A DNA stretch of 64,000 nucleotides from Theropithecus gelada (GCF_003255815.1 NC_037683.1:77559440-77623439), one strand, 5' to 3'. Counted from the first letter of the stretch, positions 31,745-44,299 are shown. Notes: generated by a model not told the origin, from the sequence alone. Program-made: numbers and translations.

Positions 31745-33010
31745 ATGTATATTTTTTATTGTATATACTTAAAGTGTAGAACATGATGTTTTAATATACA
31801 TATTAAACATATACATGTTAAGTTGCTTGACAAATTAACATGTCCATCATCTCATATAGTTACTTTTTTCTCTTTTGGCTTGCTTTTTATGATGAGAGTA
31901 CCTAAAATCTTTTCCCTTGCCAAATTACCAATACACAATACAATATTATTAACTTTAGTCCTTATGCTGTGTGTTAGACTCTAGACTTGTTTATCCTACA
32001 TAACTGCAACTTTGTGCCCTTTGACCTGCATCTCCCATCCCCACCCCCCTCATCTACTCTCTGCTTCTATGTACTGTATTCAATTTTTAAAAATTTTAGA
32101 TTCCATGTTTGAGATCATGCACTATTTTTCTTTCTCTGTGTGGCTTATACTTAGCATACTATTCTCTAGGTTCATCCATGTTGTCATAAATGGCAGTATC
32201 CCCTTCTTTTAAAGGCTTAGTAATACTCTATTGTACATATATGTACATATCAACAGATGAATGGATAAAGAAGTTGTGGTATACATACATGTATACATAC
32301 ATATGTACACATAATAAATATTATAAATATGTACAAATATGTATAAATATGTACACATAATAAATTAATATATGTACATATGTACATTAATATTAACACA
32401 TATATATGTACTGTATATGTATTAATATGTATGTGTACCATAACTTCTTTATCCATTCATCTGTTGAGGGACATTTCAGTTGTTTCAATATCCTGGCTAT
32501 TGTGAATAATGCTGCAGTGAACATGGGAGTGCAGATATCTTTACAAGACAGTGATTTCCTTTACTTTGGGTGTATATTCAGATGAGATATTGCAGGATCA
32601 TACAGTAGTTCTCTTTTAAATTTTTTGATAAGCTTCCATACTCTTTTGTGAATGTGTAATTTTTGAAAAGTCATATTCTACTGTGTAATTACTCATTCTT
32701 CTGTTTTTAAACAGCCCTTAGGCTCTTTCTACATTTGTCTACAATAAAGTGAATTTTAATGTGAATTGTGTTACGTAGACCTCTTACTACCTCTCTGATG
32801 ATGTTCTAGAAGTAGAATTACTGGGTCATTAGGCCTGGTGTTTAATATATGTTGCCAAGTTACCATTCAGAAAGATTATACCAATTTCTATTTCCAAAGT
32901 GTCCTTTAGGATATTCACCAAACTTCAATTTTACCAGCATTCAACATCATAATTTTTAATCTTTCACAATTTAAGAGATGAAAAATTAGATGTCTTTATT
33001 ATTTTAAATT
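31745..33010 (-). mobile_element. L1M fragment, minus strand, carrying a fold-back repeat
   Basis: AACATGATGTTTTAATATAC, CATGTCCATCATCTCATATA, TTAACTTTAGTCCTTATGCTG, GGTTCATCCATGTTGTCATA, TGGCTATTGTGAATAATGCTG and AGAATTACTGGGTCATTAGG are reversed L1 landmarks. The inverted repeat at 32251-32467 lies inside. The last part (32690-33010) may be a separate L1 piece. Confidence 0.7.
32251..32467. repeat. Inverted repeat with 37-38-bp arms and AT-rich loop
   Basis: The left arm (32251-32287) and the reverse complement of the right arm (32431-32467) share CAACAGATGAATGGATAAAG and the following bases with about two mismatches. The right arm is in the orientation expected for the surrounding L1; the left arm is the inverted extra copy. 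The loop of about 145 bases is almost all TA, GTAC and AATA units. Confidence 0.88.
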
Positions 33011-33063
33011 GTGTTTCATTGATCGTTACTAAAGTTGTCCAGATATTTTCTAAGCTTACGCAA

Positions 33064-33118
33064 ATTAACATTTCATACTTAACGTTAAAACATTAACATT
33101 TCATACTTAACGTAAAAC
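33064..33118 (+). repeat. Tandem duplication of a 27/28-bp unit
   Basis: ATTAACATTTCATACTTAAC and the bases after it are immediately repeated with a single-base length difference. A recent slippage or templated duplication. Confidence 0.9.
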
Positions 33119-33359
33119 CATCACTAATTTAATTTGCTGAATGGTATGATACAAAGATCTAAAAGCACTCTTTTTTTGCAGTGTTCCCCCAAATTATAAT
33201 TAAATATTGGCTCTCTTGTTCTCATTGAACTGTGAGGCTCTTTTTAGTAGAAGTGCGTTACCTGGGGTCACTCATCTGTTCCAGTGACTTTTCTGTATCT
33301 TCAGTCAATACCATTGTTATTTTACCTTTATAACTCTTTTAAATAAGGGCTTGGGCAAA

Positions 33360-35185
33360 TTTGTTATCCTTTTTTAAAAAAAAAAAATAGATTTAGTGTT
33401 TAGAATAGTTTTAGGTTCACAGCAAAATTGAGCAACAGTTACAAAGATTTCCCATATACTCCCTGCACTCACATATACATAGCATTCGTCATTATCAACA
33501 TCCCCACAGAGTAGTACACTTGTTACAGTGGATGAACCTGCATTGACATATCACGATCACCCAGAGTCCATAGTTTACCTTAGGGTTCACTCTTGTACAT
33601 TCTGTGAGTTTGGGCAAATTTATAGTGACATGCATCTACTATTATAGTATGATATAGAATAGTTTCACTGCCCTAAACATCCTCTGTGCCCTGCCTGTTC
33701 ATCCCTCCCTTTCCCCCAGCCCCTGGCAACTATGATCTTTTTACTCTCTACAGTTTTGTCTTTTCCAAAATATCATATAGTTGGAATTATACAATATGTA
33801 GCCTTTTCAGACTGACTTATTTCACTTAGTAATATGCATTTAAGTTTTCTACATATCTTGTCATGGCTTGATAGCTCATTTCTTTTTAGCATTGCATAAT
33901 ATTCCATTGTCTGGATATACCACTGTTTATCCATTCACCCACTGATGGGCATCTCGGTTACTTCTAAGTTCTGCCAATTGTGAATAAAGCTGCTATAAAC
34001 ATCTAGGTACAGGTTATTTTTTGTGTGTGGACCTAAGTTTTCAACTCCTTTGGGTAATACCAAGGAGCACAGTCGCTGGAACATATGGTAAGGGTATATT
34101 TAGTTTGGCAGGAAACCACCATACTGTCTTCCAAAGTGGCTGTACCATTTTGCATACCCACCAGCACTGAATGAGAGTTCCTGTTGCTTCACATTCTTGT
34201 CAGCATTTGATGTTGTCAGTGTTCTGAATTTAGGTCATCGTGATAGGTTTGTAAAGGTATCTCACTATTATTTTCATTTGCCTTTCTCTGATGATGTATG
34301 ATGTTGCAAATCTTTTCATATGCTTATTTGACATCTGTATATCTTTGGTGAAATGTCTGCTAAGGTCTTTAGCCTATTTCTTAATAGGGATGGTTGTTTT
34401 CTCATTGTTGAGTTTTAGGAGTTCCTTATATATTTTGGATATTTAAATATACTGCATATAAACAGTCCTTTAACAGATGTATTTTTTGCAAATATTTTCT
34501 CCCAGTCTGTGGGTTCTATATTCCCTTGAAGGTATCCATCACAAAGCAGTTTCTTATCTTTTTTGTTTTTTTTTTTTTTTGAGACAGAGTCTTGCTCTGT
34601 CGGCCAGGCTGGAGTGCAGTGGCATGATCTCAGCTGACTGCAACCTGTGCCTCCTGGGCTCAAGCTATTCTCGTGCTTCAGCCTCCCGAGTAGCTGGGAT
34701 TACAGGCATGTGCCACCATGCCCTGCTAATTTTTGTATTTTTAATAGAGAAGGGTTTCACCATGTTGGCCAGGCCGGTCTCAAACTCCTGACGTCAGGTA
34801 ATCCACCTGCCTCGGCCTCCCAAAGTGCTGGGATTACAGACAGGAGCTACCATGCTGGGCCGTTTCTTATCTTTTTATTCCCAAAATGTTTTAGCTCTTC
34901 TAACCCTTCCAGATGAACTTTGGCACATTTTGTCAGTTTCCGTAAAGGAATTATTTACTGTCAGGACTTTCATTGGAATTGCTTTATGATGGCTAGTCTT
35001 CTCCATCAGTAGTACAGTATATGTCTCTATTCAATCTCTAAAAAAATTCTGTATTTCTCAAGATGATTTGTAATTTTCTTCAGACAGATCCAACATGTTT
35101 CTTGGTAGAGTTGCTTTGTGTTTGGTTGTTCTTGATGTTGTTGATATCATGAATGGACTCTTTATTCTCACATATCTTCTGATTG
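33360..35185 (-). mobile_element. L1M (L1MA/MB-like) 3' part, minus strand, interrupted by an Alu
   Basis: T/A-rich 3' end at the left, then AGAATAGTTTTAGGTTCACAG, CCCCTGGCAACTATGATC, CCATTCACCCACTGATGGGC, AACTCCTTTGGGTAATACC, CCAAAGTGGCTGTACCATTT and CCCAGTCTGTGGGTTCTATA in reversed L1 order. It resumes after the Alu until about 35185. No intact frame. Confidence 0.85.
34564..34861 (-). mobile_element. AluS-like element inserted in L1M, minus strand
   Basis: Target duplication GTTTCTTATCTTTTT at 34549-34563 and 34862-34876. Both monomers present; it ends CATGCTGGGCC. Confidence 0.95.
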
Positions 35186-35199
35186 GTTTTACTAATAGA

Positions 35200-35310
35200 G
35201 GTTATTACACAGGGCTTTAATCTTATCTATGTTTGTACCCCTAGTGCCTACCCTGTTACTTGACATGCAGTAAATGTTAAATAAATGTTTGTTGAAATGA
35301 ACAACCAGTT
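35200..35310 (+). mobile_element. L2 3' terminus-like fragment
   Basis: TACCCTGTTACTTGACATGC then AAATAAATGTTTGTTGAAATG fits the L2 3' end. Confidence 0.5.
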
Positions 35311-36694
35311 TTAGGAAATTTGTCTGGTTATCCAGTCATTATTAAATTCTCTTCCTTGAGGTGACTGGCAAGATGGCCAAATAGGAACAACTCAGGTCTG
35401 TAGCTCCCAATGAGATCAATGCAGAACGCAGGTGATTTTTGCATTTCCAACTGAGGTACTCGGCTCATCTCATTGGGACTGGTTAGACAGTGAGTGCAGC
35501 CCATGGAGGGCGAGTCGAAGCAGGATGGGGCATCGCCTCACCTGGGAAGCACAAGGGGTCGGGGAACTCCCTCCCCTAGCCAAGGGAAGCTGTGAGGGAC
35601 TATGCTGTGAGGAACGGTGCCACTGTTCCAGCCCAGATACTACGCTTTTCCCATGGTCTTCACAACCTGCAGACCGGGACATTCCCTCAGGTGCCTACAC
35701 CACCAGGGCCCTGAATTTCAAGCACAAAGCTGGGTGGCCGTGTGGGCAGACACCCAGCTAGCTGCAGGAGTTTTTTTCGTACCCCAGTGGCGCCTGGAAC
35801 ACCAGTGAGACAGAATCATTCACTCACCTGGAAAGAGGGCTGAAGCCAGGGAACCAAGTGGTCTAGCTCAGCGGATCCCACCCCCACAGAACCGAGCAAG
35901 CCAAGATCCACTGGCTTGAAATTCTCACTGCCAGCACAGCAGTCTGAAGTTGACCTGGGATGCTTGAGATTGGTGGGGGGAGGGACGTCCACCATTACTG
36001 AGGCTTGAATAGGTGGTTTTCCCCTCGTAGTGTAAACAAAGTCATGGGGAATTTCAAACTGGGCAGAGCCCACTGCACCTCAGCAAAGCCAATGTAGCTA
36101 GACTGCCTCTCTAGATTCCTCCTCTCTGGGCATCTCTGAAGAAAGGCAGCAGCCCCAGTCAGGGGCTTATAGATAAAACTCCCATCTCCCTGGGACAGAG
36201 CACCTGGGGGAAGGGGTGGCTGTGGGCGCAGCTTCAGCAGACTTTAACGTTCCTACCTGCCAGCTCTGAAAAGAGCAGCAGATCTCCCAGCACAGTGCTT
36301 GAGCTCTGCTAAGGGACAGACTGCCTCCTCAAGTGGGTCCCTGACCCCTGTGACTCCTAATGGGGAGACACTTCCCATCAGGGGTTGACAGACACTTCAT
36401 ACAGGAGAGCTTTGACTGGCATCTGGCAGGTGCCCCCCTGAGATGAAGCTTCCAGAGGAAGGAACAGGCAGCAATTTTTGCTGTTCTGCAGCCTCCGCTG
36501 GTGATACCCAGGCAAACAGGGTCTGGAGTGGACCTCCAGCAAAACTCAAGCAGACCTGCAGAAGAGGGGCCTGTTAGAAGGAAAACTAACAAACAGGAAG
36601 GAATAGCATCAACATCAACAAAAAGGATGTCCACACAAAAACCCCATCCAAAGGTCACCAACATCAAAGACCAAAGGTAGATAAATCCACGAAG

Positions 36695-37746
36695 ATGAGG
36701 AAAAACCAGCACAAAAGGGCTGAAAATTCCAAAACCCAGAACACCTCTTCTCCTCCAAAGGATCACAACTCCTGACCAGCAAGGGAACAAAACTGGACAG
36801 AGAATGAGTTTGATGAATTGACAGAAGTAGGCTTCAGAAGGTGGCTAATAACAAACTCCTCTGAGCTGAAAGGGCATGTTCTAACCCAATGCAAGGAATT
36901 TAAGAACCTTGAAAAAAGGTTAGAGTAATCTAGAGTAATAATCAGTTTAGAGAAGAACATAAATGACCTGATGGAACTGGAAAACAGCACAAGGACTTCG
37001 TGAAACATACACAAGTATCAATAGCTGAATTGATCAAGCGGAAGAAAGGATGTCAGAGATTGAAGATCAACTTAATGAAATAAAGTGTGAAGACAAGTTT
37101 ACAGAAAAAAGAATGAAAAGGAACGAATAAAGCCTCCAAGAAATATGGAACTATGCGAAAAGACCAAAGCTACATTTGATTGGTGTACCTGAAAGTGACG
37201 GGTAGAATGGAACCAAGTTGGAAAGCACTCCTCAGGATATTATCCAGGAGAACTGATAGCAAGAGAGGCCAACACTCAAATTCTGGAAATACAGAGAACA
37301 GCACAAAGATACTCCCCGAGAAGAGCAACTCCAAGACATAATCATCAGATTCACCAAGGTTGAAATGAAGAAAAATGTTAAGGGCAGCCAGAGAGAAAGG
37401 TCGGGTTACCCACAAAGGGAAGCCCATCAGACTAACAGCAGATCTCTCTGCAGAAACCCTACAAGCCAGAAAAGAGTGGGGACTAATATTCAACATTCTT
37501 AAAGAATTTTCAACCCAGAATTTCATATCCAACCAAACTAAGCTTCATAAGCGAAGGAGAAATAAAATCCTTTACAGACAAGCAAATGATGAGAGATTTT
37601 GTCACTGCCAGGCCTGCCTTACAAAAGCTCCTGAAGGAAGCACTAAACATGGAAAGGGAAAACTGGTACCAGCCACTGCAAAAACATACCAAATTGTAAA
37701 GACCATCGACACTGAAGAAACTGCATCAACTAATGGGCAAAAATAA
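36695..37746 (+). pseudogene. L1 ORF1 relic (RNA-binding protein), disrupted
   Basis: The start ATG at 36695 is followed within about 27 codons by a TGA. The C-terminal part (37375-37746) still reads as ORF1: REKGRVTHKGKPIRLTADLS and QARKEWGLIFNILKEF. It then shifts frame (KLHKRRRNKI replaces the expected reading). ORF1 protein normally trimerises by coiled coil and coats L1 RNA; this copy cannot make it. Confidence 0.88.
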
Positions 37747-37761
37747 CCAGCTAGCATCATA

Positions 37762-39774
37762 ATGACAGGATCAAATTCACACATGACAATAGTAACCTTA
37801 AATGTAAATGGGCTAAATGCCCCAATTAGACGCAGACTGGCAAATTGGATAAGGAGTCAAGACTCATTGGTGTGCTGTATTCAGGAGACTCATCTCACAT
37901 GCAAAGATACACATAGGCTCAAAATAAAGGGATGGAGGAATGGAAAGAAAGAAAAAAAAAAGCAAGGATTGCAATCCTAGTCTCTGATAAAACAGACTTT
38001 AAACCAACAAAGATCAAAAAAGACAAAGAAGGGCATTACATAATGGTAAAGGGATCAATGCAACAAGAAGAGTAAACTATCCTAAATATATATGCATGCA
38101 ATACAGGAGGACCCAGATTCATAAAGCAAGTTCTTAGAGACCTACAAAGAGACATAGAGTCCCAAATAATAGTAGTGGGAGACTTTTAACAGCACACTGT
38201 CAATATTAAACAGATCAATGAGACAGAAAATTAACAAGGATATTCAGAACTTGAACTCAGCCCTGGACCAAGTAGACCTAATAGACATCTACAGAACTTC
38301 CAACCCAAATCAACAGAATAAACACTCTTCTTAGCACCACATCACATTTATTCTAAAATTGACCACATAATTGGAAGTAAAACACAAATGCAAAAGAACA
38401 GGAATCATAACAAACTGTCTCTCAGACCACAGTGCAATCAAATTAGAACTCAGGATTAAGAAACTCACTCAAAACCGCACAACTACATGAAACTGAACAA
38501 CCTGCTCCTGAATGACTACTGGGTAAATAACGAAATTAAGGCAGAAATAAATCATTTCTTTGAAACCAGTGAGAACAAAGACACACTGTACCAGAATCTC
38601 TGGGACACAGCTAAAGCAGTGTTTAGAGGGAAATTTATAGCACCAAATACCCACAGAAGAAAGTGAGAAAGATTTAAAATTGACACCCTAACATCACAAT
38701 TAAAAGAACTAGAGAAGCAAGAGCAAACACACTCAAAAACTATCAGAAGACAAGAAATAACTAAGATCAGAGCAGAACTGGAGATAGAGACACAAAAACC
38801 CTTCAAAACATCAATGAATACAGGAGCTGGGTTTTCAAAAAGATCAACAAAATAGATAGAGTGCTAGCAAGACTAATAAAGAAGAAAAGAGAGAAGAATC
38901 AAATAGACACAATAAAAAACAAAGGGGATATCACCACTGATCCCACAGAAGTACAGACTATCATCAGAGAATACTATAAACACTTCTATGCTAATAAAGT
39001 AGAGAATCTAGAAGAAATGGATAAATTCCTGGACACATACACCCTCTCAAGACTAAACCAGGAAGAAGTTGAATACCTGAGTAGATCAATAACAAGTTCT
39101 GAAATTGAGGCAGTAATTAATAGCCTACTAACCCAAAAAAGCCCAGGACCAGATGGATTCACAGCTGAATTCTACCGGAAGTACAAAGAAGAGCTGGTAC
39201 CATTCCTTCTGAAACTATTCCAAACAATAGAAAAAGAAGGACTCCACCTTAACTCATTTTATGAGGTCAGCATCATCCTGATACCGAAACCTGGCAGAGA
39301 CACAACAAAAAAAAGAAAATTTCAGGCCAATATCCCTGATGAACATCGATGCGAAGATCCTCAGTAAAATACTGGCCAACTGAATCCAGCAGCACATCAA
39401 AAAGCTTATCCACCACGATCAAGTCAGCTTCATCCCTGGGATGCAAGGCTGGTTCAACATATGCAAATCAATAAACATAATCCGTCACATAAACAGAACC
39501 AATGACAAAAAACACATGATTATCTCAGTAGATGCAGAAAAGTCCTTTGATAAAATTCAACACACCTTCATGCTAAAAACTCTCAATAAACTAGGTATTG
39601 ATGGAATGTATCTCAAAATAATAAGAGCTATTTATGACAAACCCATAGCCATTATCATACTGAATGGGCAAAAGCTGGAAGCATTCCCTTGGAAAACTGG
39701 CACAAGACGAGGATGTCCTCTCTCACCCCCTTATTCAACATAGTATTGGAAGTTCTGGCCAGGGCCATCAGGTA

Positions 39775-39807
<33 letters not shown>

Positions 39808-41574
39808 GAATTCAAATAGGAAGAGAGGAAGTCAGATTGTCTCTGTTTGCAGATGACATGATTGTGTATTTAGAAAACCCCATTGTTTCAGCCCCAAATC
39901 TCCTTAAGCTGATAAACAACTTCAGCAAAGTCTCAGGATACAAAATCAATGTGCAAAATCACAAGCATTCCTATACACCAATAACAGACAGAGAGCCAAA
40001 TCATGAGTGAACTCCCATTCACAATTGCTACAAAGAGGATAAAATACCTAGGAATACAACTTACAAGAGATGTGAAGGACCTCTTCAAGGAGAGCTACAA
40101 ACCACTGCTCAAGGAAATAAGAGAGGACACAAACAAATGGAAAAACATTCCATGTTCGTGGATAGGAAGAATCAATATAGTAAAGATGGCCATACTGTCC
40201 AAAGTAATTTATAGATTCAATGCTATCCCCATCAAGCTACCATTGGCTTTGTTTACAGAATTAGAAAAAGCTGCTTTAAATTTCATATGGAACCAAAAAA
40301 GAGCCTGTATAGCCAAGACAACCCTAAGCAAAAAGAACAAAGCTGGAGGCATCACGCTACCTGACTTCAAACTATACTACAAGGCTGCAATAACCAAAAC
40401 AGCATGGTACTGGTACCAAAATAGATATATAGGCCAGTGGAACAGAACAGAGGCCTCAGAAATAATGCCACACATCTGTAACCATCTGATCTTTGACAAA
40501 CCTGACAAAAACAAGCAATGGGGAAAGGATTCCCTTTTTAATAAATGGTGTTGGGAAGACTGGCTAGCCATATGCAGAAAACTGAAACTGGATGCCTTCC
40601 TTACACCTTATACAAAAATTAACTCAGGATGGTTTAAAGACTTAAACATAAGACCTGAAACCATAAAAACCCTAGAAGAAAACCTAGGCAATACCGTAGG
40701 CATGGACATAGGCATGGGCAAAGACTTCATCACTCAGACACCAAAAGCAATGACAACAAAAGCCAAAATTGACAAATGGGATCTAATTAAACTAAAGAGC
40801 TTCTGCACAGCAAAAGAAACTATCATCAGAGTGACCAGATCACCTACAGAATGGGAGAAAATGTTTGCAGTCTATCCATCTGACAAAGTGCTAATATCCA
40901 GAATCTACAAGGAACTTAAACAAATTTGCAAGAAAAAACCAAAACAACTCCATCTAAAAGTGGGTGAAGTATGTGAACAGACACTTTTCAAAAGAAGACA
41001 TTTCTGTGGCCAACAAACGTATGAAAAAAATCTCATCATCACTGGTCGTTAGAGAAATGCAGATCAAAACCACAATGAGATACCATCTCACGCCAGTTAG
41101 AATGATGGTCATTAAAAAGTCAGGAAACAACAGGTGCTGGAGAGGATGTGGAGAAATAGGAATGCTTTTACACTGTTGGTGGGAGTGTAAATTAGTTCAA
41201 CCATGTGGAAGACAGTGTGGTGATTCCTCAAGGATCTAGAACCAGAAATACAATTTGACCCAGCAATCGCATTACTGGGTATATACCCAAAGGATTATAA
41301 ATCGTGCTACTATAAGGACACATGCACATGTATATTTATTGCAGCACTATTTACAACAGCAAAGAGTTGGAACCAACTGAAATGCCCATCAATGATAGAC
41401 TGGATAAAGAAAATGTGGCACATATCCACCATGGAATACTATGCATCCATAAGAGAGGATGAGTTTGTGTCCTTTGCAGGGACATGGTTGAAGCTGGAAA
41501 CCATCATTCTCAGCAGACTATCACAAGGACAGAAAACCAAACACCACATGTTGTCACTCCTAAATGGGAGTTGA
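37762..41574 (+). pseudogene. L1 ORF2 relic (endonuclease/reverse transcriptase), disrupted
   Basis: The start MTGSNSHMTIVTLNVNGLNA and the endonuclease segment up to about 37980 are followed by stops and frameshifts. RT pieces remain at 38861-39367 and 39441-39743, the FADD catalytic motif is at 39846-39857 in a broken region, and a long C-terminal piece is intact at 40003-41052. The C-terminus ends in frame at 41572-41574 (KTKHHMLSLLNGS). The span of 3.8 kb is normal, but at least five breaks make it a pseudogene. Confidence 0.92.
39778..39809 (+). repeat. GAAA/GA microsatellite inside the L1
   Basis: Purine-only run of AAAG then AG units replacing the A-rich segment before ATTCAAATAGG in ORF2. 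Confidence 0.9.
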
Positions 41575-41787
41575 ACAATGAGAACACAGGGAAACAGGGA
41601 TGGGAACATCACACACTGGAGCCTGTTGCAGGGTGGAGGGCTGGGGGAAGGATAACATTAGGAGAAATACCTAATGTAGATAACAGGTTGATGGGTGCAG
41701 CAAACCATTATGGCACGTGTATACCTATGTAACAAGTGTGCATGTTCTGCACATGTATCCCAGAACTTAAAGTATAATAAGAAAAAA

Positions 41788-42110
41788 GTTGAATTCATAG
41801 AAGAATAATGGTTCTCAGAGGCAGTGGGTAGGAGAAGAGTGAAGGAATGGGGAATTACTGGTCCAAGGGCACAGAGTTTCAGCTAGACAAGAATAGTTGA
41901 GATCTACTGCATAGCAGGATGACTGTAATCAATAATATGTTGTATATTTCAAAATAACTGAGAGTAATTTCAAATGTATCACCACAAAAGTATCAATGAA
42001 GTGAAGTGATGGATATGTTAATAAGCTTGATTTAATCACTCTAAATTGTAGACATACATAAAAACATCACATTGTACTACATAAAAGTAAAATAATTATG
42101 AAAACACTGC
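41788..42110 (+). mobile_element. Older L1 3' fragment, plus strand
   Basis: AGAATAATGGTTCTCAGAGG, GGGGAATTACTGG, TAATCAATAATATGTTGTAT and AAAACATCACATTGTACTAC are 3' UTR landmarks of an older L1. The primate L1 probably inserted at its edge. Confidence 0.6.
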
Positions 42111-42134
42111 TCATACTTAATTTAGTTTTTCAGT

Positions 42135-42320
42135 TTATAATGTTGGGATTTTCTGAGTATAGCATCATATTCTACAAGTAATAATAGCTCTATTACTTCT
42201 TTTACTATTTAAATATTTGCTTTTTTTCTTACTGAATTGTCTCTCTCTTTCCCGAAATGGTAATTTGTAATGGTGGTAGTAGGCATTCTTGTCCCTGATT
42301 TTAATAGGACATTTCTGGTA
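42135..42320 (-). mobile_element. L1M ORF2-region fragment, minus strand
   Basis: GGGATTTTCTGAGTATAGCA and GTAGGCATTCTTGTCCCTGA are reversed L1 RT-region sequence. Confidence 0.5.
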
Positions 42321-42322
42321 CA

Positions 42323-42336
42323 GGAATGAACATTCC
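42323..42336. promoter_or_regulatory. Inverted pair of MCAT/TEAD-like sites
   Basis: GGAATGAACATTCC is a perfect inverted repeat of the TEAD core GGAATG/CATTCC with a 2-base gap. Function is inference from the motif only. Confidence 0.25.
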
Positions 42337-42339
42337 TAG

Positions 42340-43650
42340 GGAATCTATGGATGGGCTTTAGAGACAGTCTGTTAACCCCCAGAACATATGCGTAAATTTG
42401 ATTTGATGAGACAGGGTGCATGAGAGGGCATATTTATAGATCTATTCTTATAATTATTTTTGCATACTTTATATACTTTATATTAGGCTTCTAATTTTAA
42501 CCATGTAAATAATAAATTTTTTTATTCCTGTACTTCTTTTTACCATGAGATTATTATTCTTTATTTGAGTTCACCTTTACTTTTGTTTTAAAACAACTGT
42601 TTTCAGCTTTAAGGCTATATCCCCTTAAAACAACTGTTTGATGAGTCTGTTAGCATAGGGAAAACAGCTATTAAGAGAATCCAAGTAGTTGTGAAATTTA
42701 AACTTTGTGGAGGCTTGAGATACTTACAAATGGCATCTGTTTTCATCACACTTTGGTATGCACCGAACTCAGGAAGACCAAGGCAAGGAGGGCTGACAAA
42801 AGCCATCCATGACTTTTAAAACCCGAGGTGGTTTAAAAACTCAGTTGTTCTAGTGAAAAAATGTGGAACAGAGAATTCAACCACTTTTCACAAATGTATT
42901 ATGCTTAAATCAAACTAGCTGTGAGCTGACTTTATCTCCTTTATTGCCAGTGTTTGGGTAAACATGTGAAAAAGCCTGGAGAAAATAAGACATTATCTCA
43001 TTGAACAGTATTCATTAAATAATATTCATAAAAACCAATGAAACACAATTTACAGTTTATGTCAGGGGTCCAAAAGAACAGAAGTTGAAAAACCCGTTTA
43101 AGAGCTCCAAATAGCTACTACAACAGGCCACATGCCGTTTTGTTTTAGGAAATGATAGGAGGAAAAGGATGAGACCAGCTCTTACCTGTAACTTTAGCAC
43201 ATTTCATACCAGGTAGCTGCCTTGAGTCAGCAGCAGTCAGCAGGGATACTGAACTGCAGTCTCAGTTTTGAAAATGCCTTGCTGCAGTGATGGGCTATGG
43301 CTTCTTAAGTGATTACTCACAGTTTACGTTTTAAGGGAGACGTTAGACATCCTGAAACAACCGCAGATGGCACTTAGAGAAAATGCATGGAAATGGTAGC
43401 CATATAAGACCATTTCTCTTGAGTTATGAAAATATCTGACCTTAAACAAGATCCTGAGAAGTCCACTTCCTCTTTACATTCTTGGGAACATCAGTGGCCT
43501 ATTTCTTCCTCTGGGCAGTGGCTAACTTCATATAAGTTGGTTTGTGTATGCAAAGGCTCTTCATTGCTGATCAGCGAAAGCATCACTAACCATTTAAATG
43601 AAATAGTTATTTAAATTTGTGTTTTATTTAATTTTTTTCTTTTGAGACCG
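42340..43650. other. Intronic stretch without recognised repeats
   Basis: No recognised repeat. TTAAAACAACTGTTT occurs twice within 40 bases near 42590 and 42625, a small unexplained direct repeat. Confidence 0.4.
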
Positions 43651-43658
43651 GTGTATGA

Positions 43659-43801
43659 GACTGGCTAATTTTTGTATTTTTGGTAGAGACAGGGTTTCAT
43701 CATGCTGTCCAGGCTGGCCCTGAACTACTGGCCTCGAGCAGTCCACTCACTTTAGCCTCCCAAAGTGCTGGGTTTGCAGGTGTGAACCACCATGCCTGGC
43801 C
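43659..43801 (-). mobile_element. Alu left-monomer fragment, minus strand
   Basis: GGCTAATTTTTGTATTTTTGG to CACCATGCCTGGCC, a single monomer (FLAM or truncated Alu) with GAGACCGG remnants upstream. Confidence 0.85.
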
Positions 43802-44106
43802 TGAAATAGGTATTTTAAGAGGGCTTATTGCTTCTTAGACTCATGAATGAAATGGGTCCTACTCAACAATGGATGTTTCCTTTTCTGGCAGGTAGAGGAG
43901 GTAGAAACACAGCCAAGAATTACTTTTCTCTGATTATTCTTTATGTAGTTTGCTAAGATAGTCTGAAAAAAGAAAAATAAATACCAGAGCAAGGAATAGA
44001 AGATATGAAAGCCAACAAAACTTATGAGATTTACCTACTTTGCTGGTCAGTTGAAATTCTGTGTTCAGGCCAACCTTGCATCAATACGGGGCACTTTATT
44101 ATTACT

Positions 44107-44250
44107 ATTATTATTTTTAATGGACACATAATAACTACATATTTGTGGGGTATAGTGGTATTTATATACCCGTATATAATGTGTAATGATCAAATCAGGA
44201 TAATTAGCATATCCATCACCTCAAACATCCATCACCTCAGACACTGAAAA
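44107..44250 (-). mobile_element. L1 3' fragment, minus strand
   Basis: TTGTGGGGTATAGTGGTATT and TAGCATATCCATCACCTCAA match reversed L1 3' UTR. A 16-base unit around CATCCATCACCTCA is tandemly repeated at 44211-44241. Confidence 0.65.
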
Positions 44251-44299
44251 TTATGTCAACTTTCAAAACAATCCTTTCTCCATGCCATTGGAGTCTTAG

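Larger units (their letters stand above)
35358..41787 (+). mobile_element. Near full-length primate L1 (L1PA/L1PB), same strand as GLIS3, inactive
   Basis: It begins GTGACTGGCAAGATGGCCAA (5' UTR) and ends ACTTAAAGTATAATAAG with a short A tail. The length of about 6.43 kb is complete for a primate L1. The parts are a 5' UTR to about 36694, an ORF1 relic, a 15-20 base gap, an ORF2 relic to 41574 and a 3' UTR with GGTGGAGGGCTGGGGGAAGG. Many stops and frameshifts show it cannot mobilise. A GAAA/GA microsatellite has grown inside ORF2 (39778-39809). No clear target duplication is visible, so the insertion is not recent. Confidence 0.95.

Noticed and set aside
32251..32467. Fold-back repeat as a microRNA precursor
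   Set aside because: The loop is about 145 bases and AT-simple, and the arms derive from L1; it does not have precursor geometry.
36329..36790. 153-codon minus-strand frame
   Set aside because: It is the antisense of the L1 5' UTR/ORF1 start.
38861..41052. Long open frames resembling reverse transcriptase as a possible gene
   Set aside because: They are pieces of one broken L1 ORF2 within a full-length L1, separated by stops and frameshifts.
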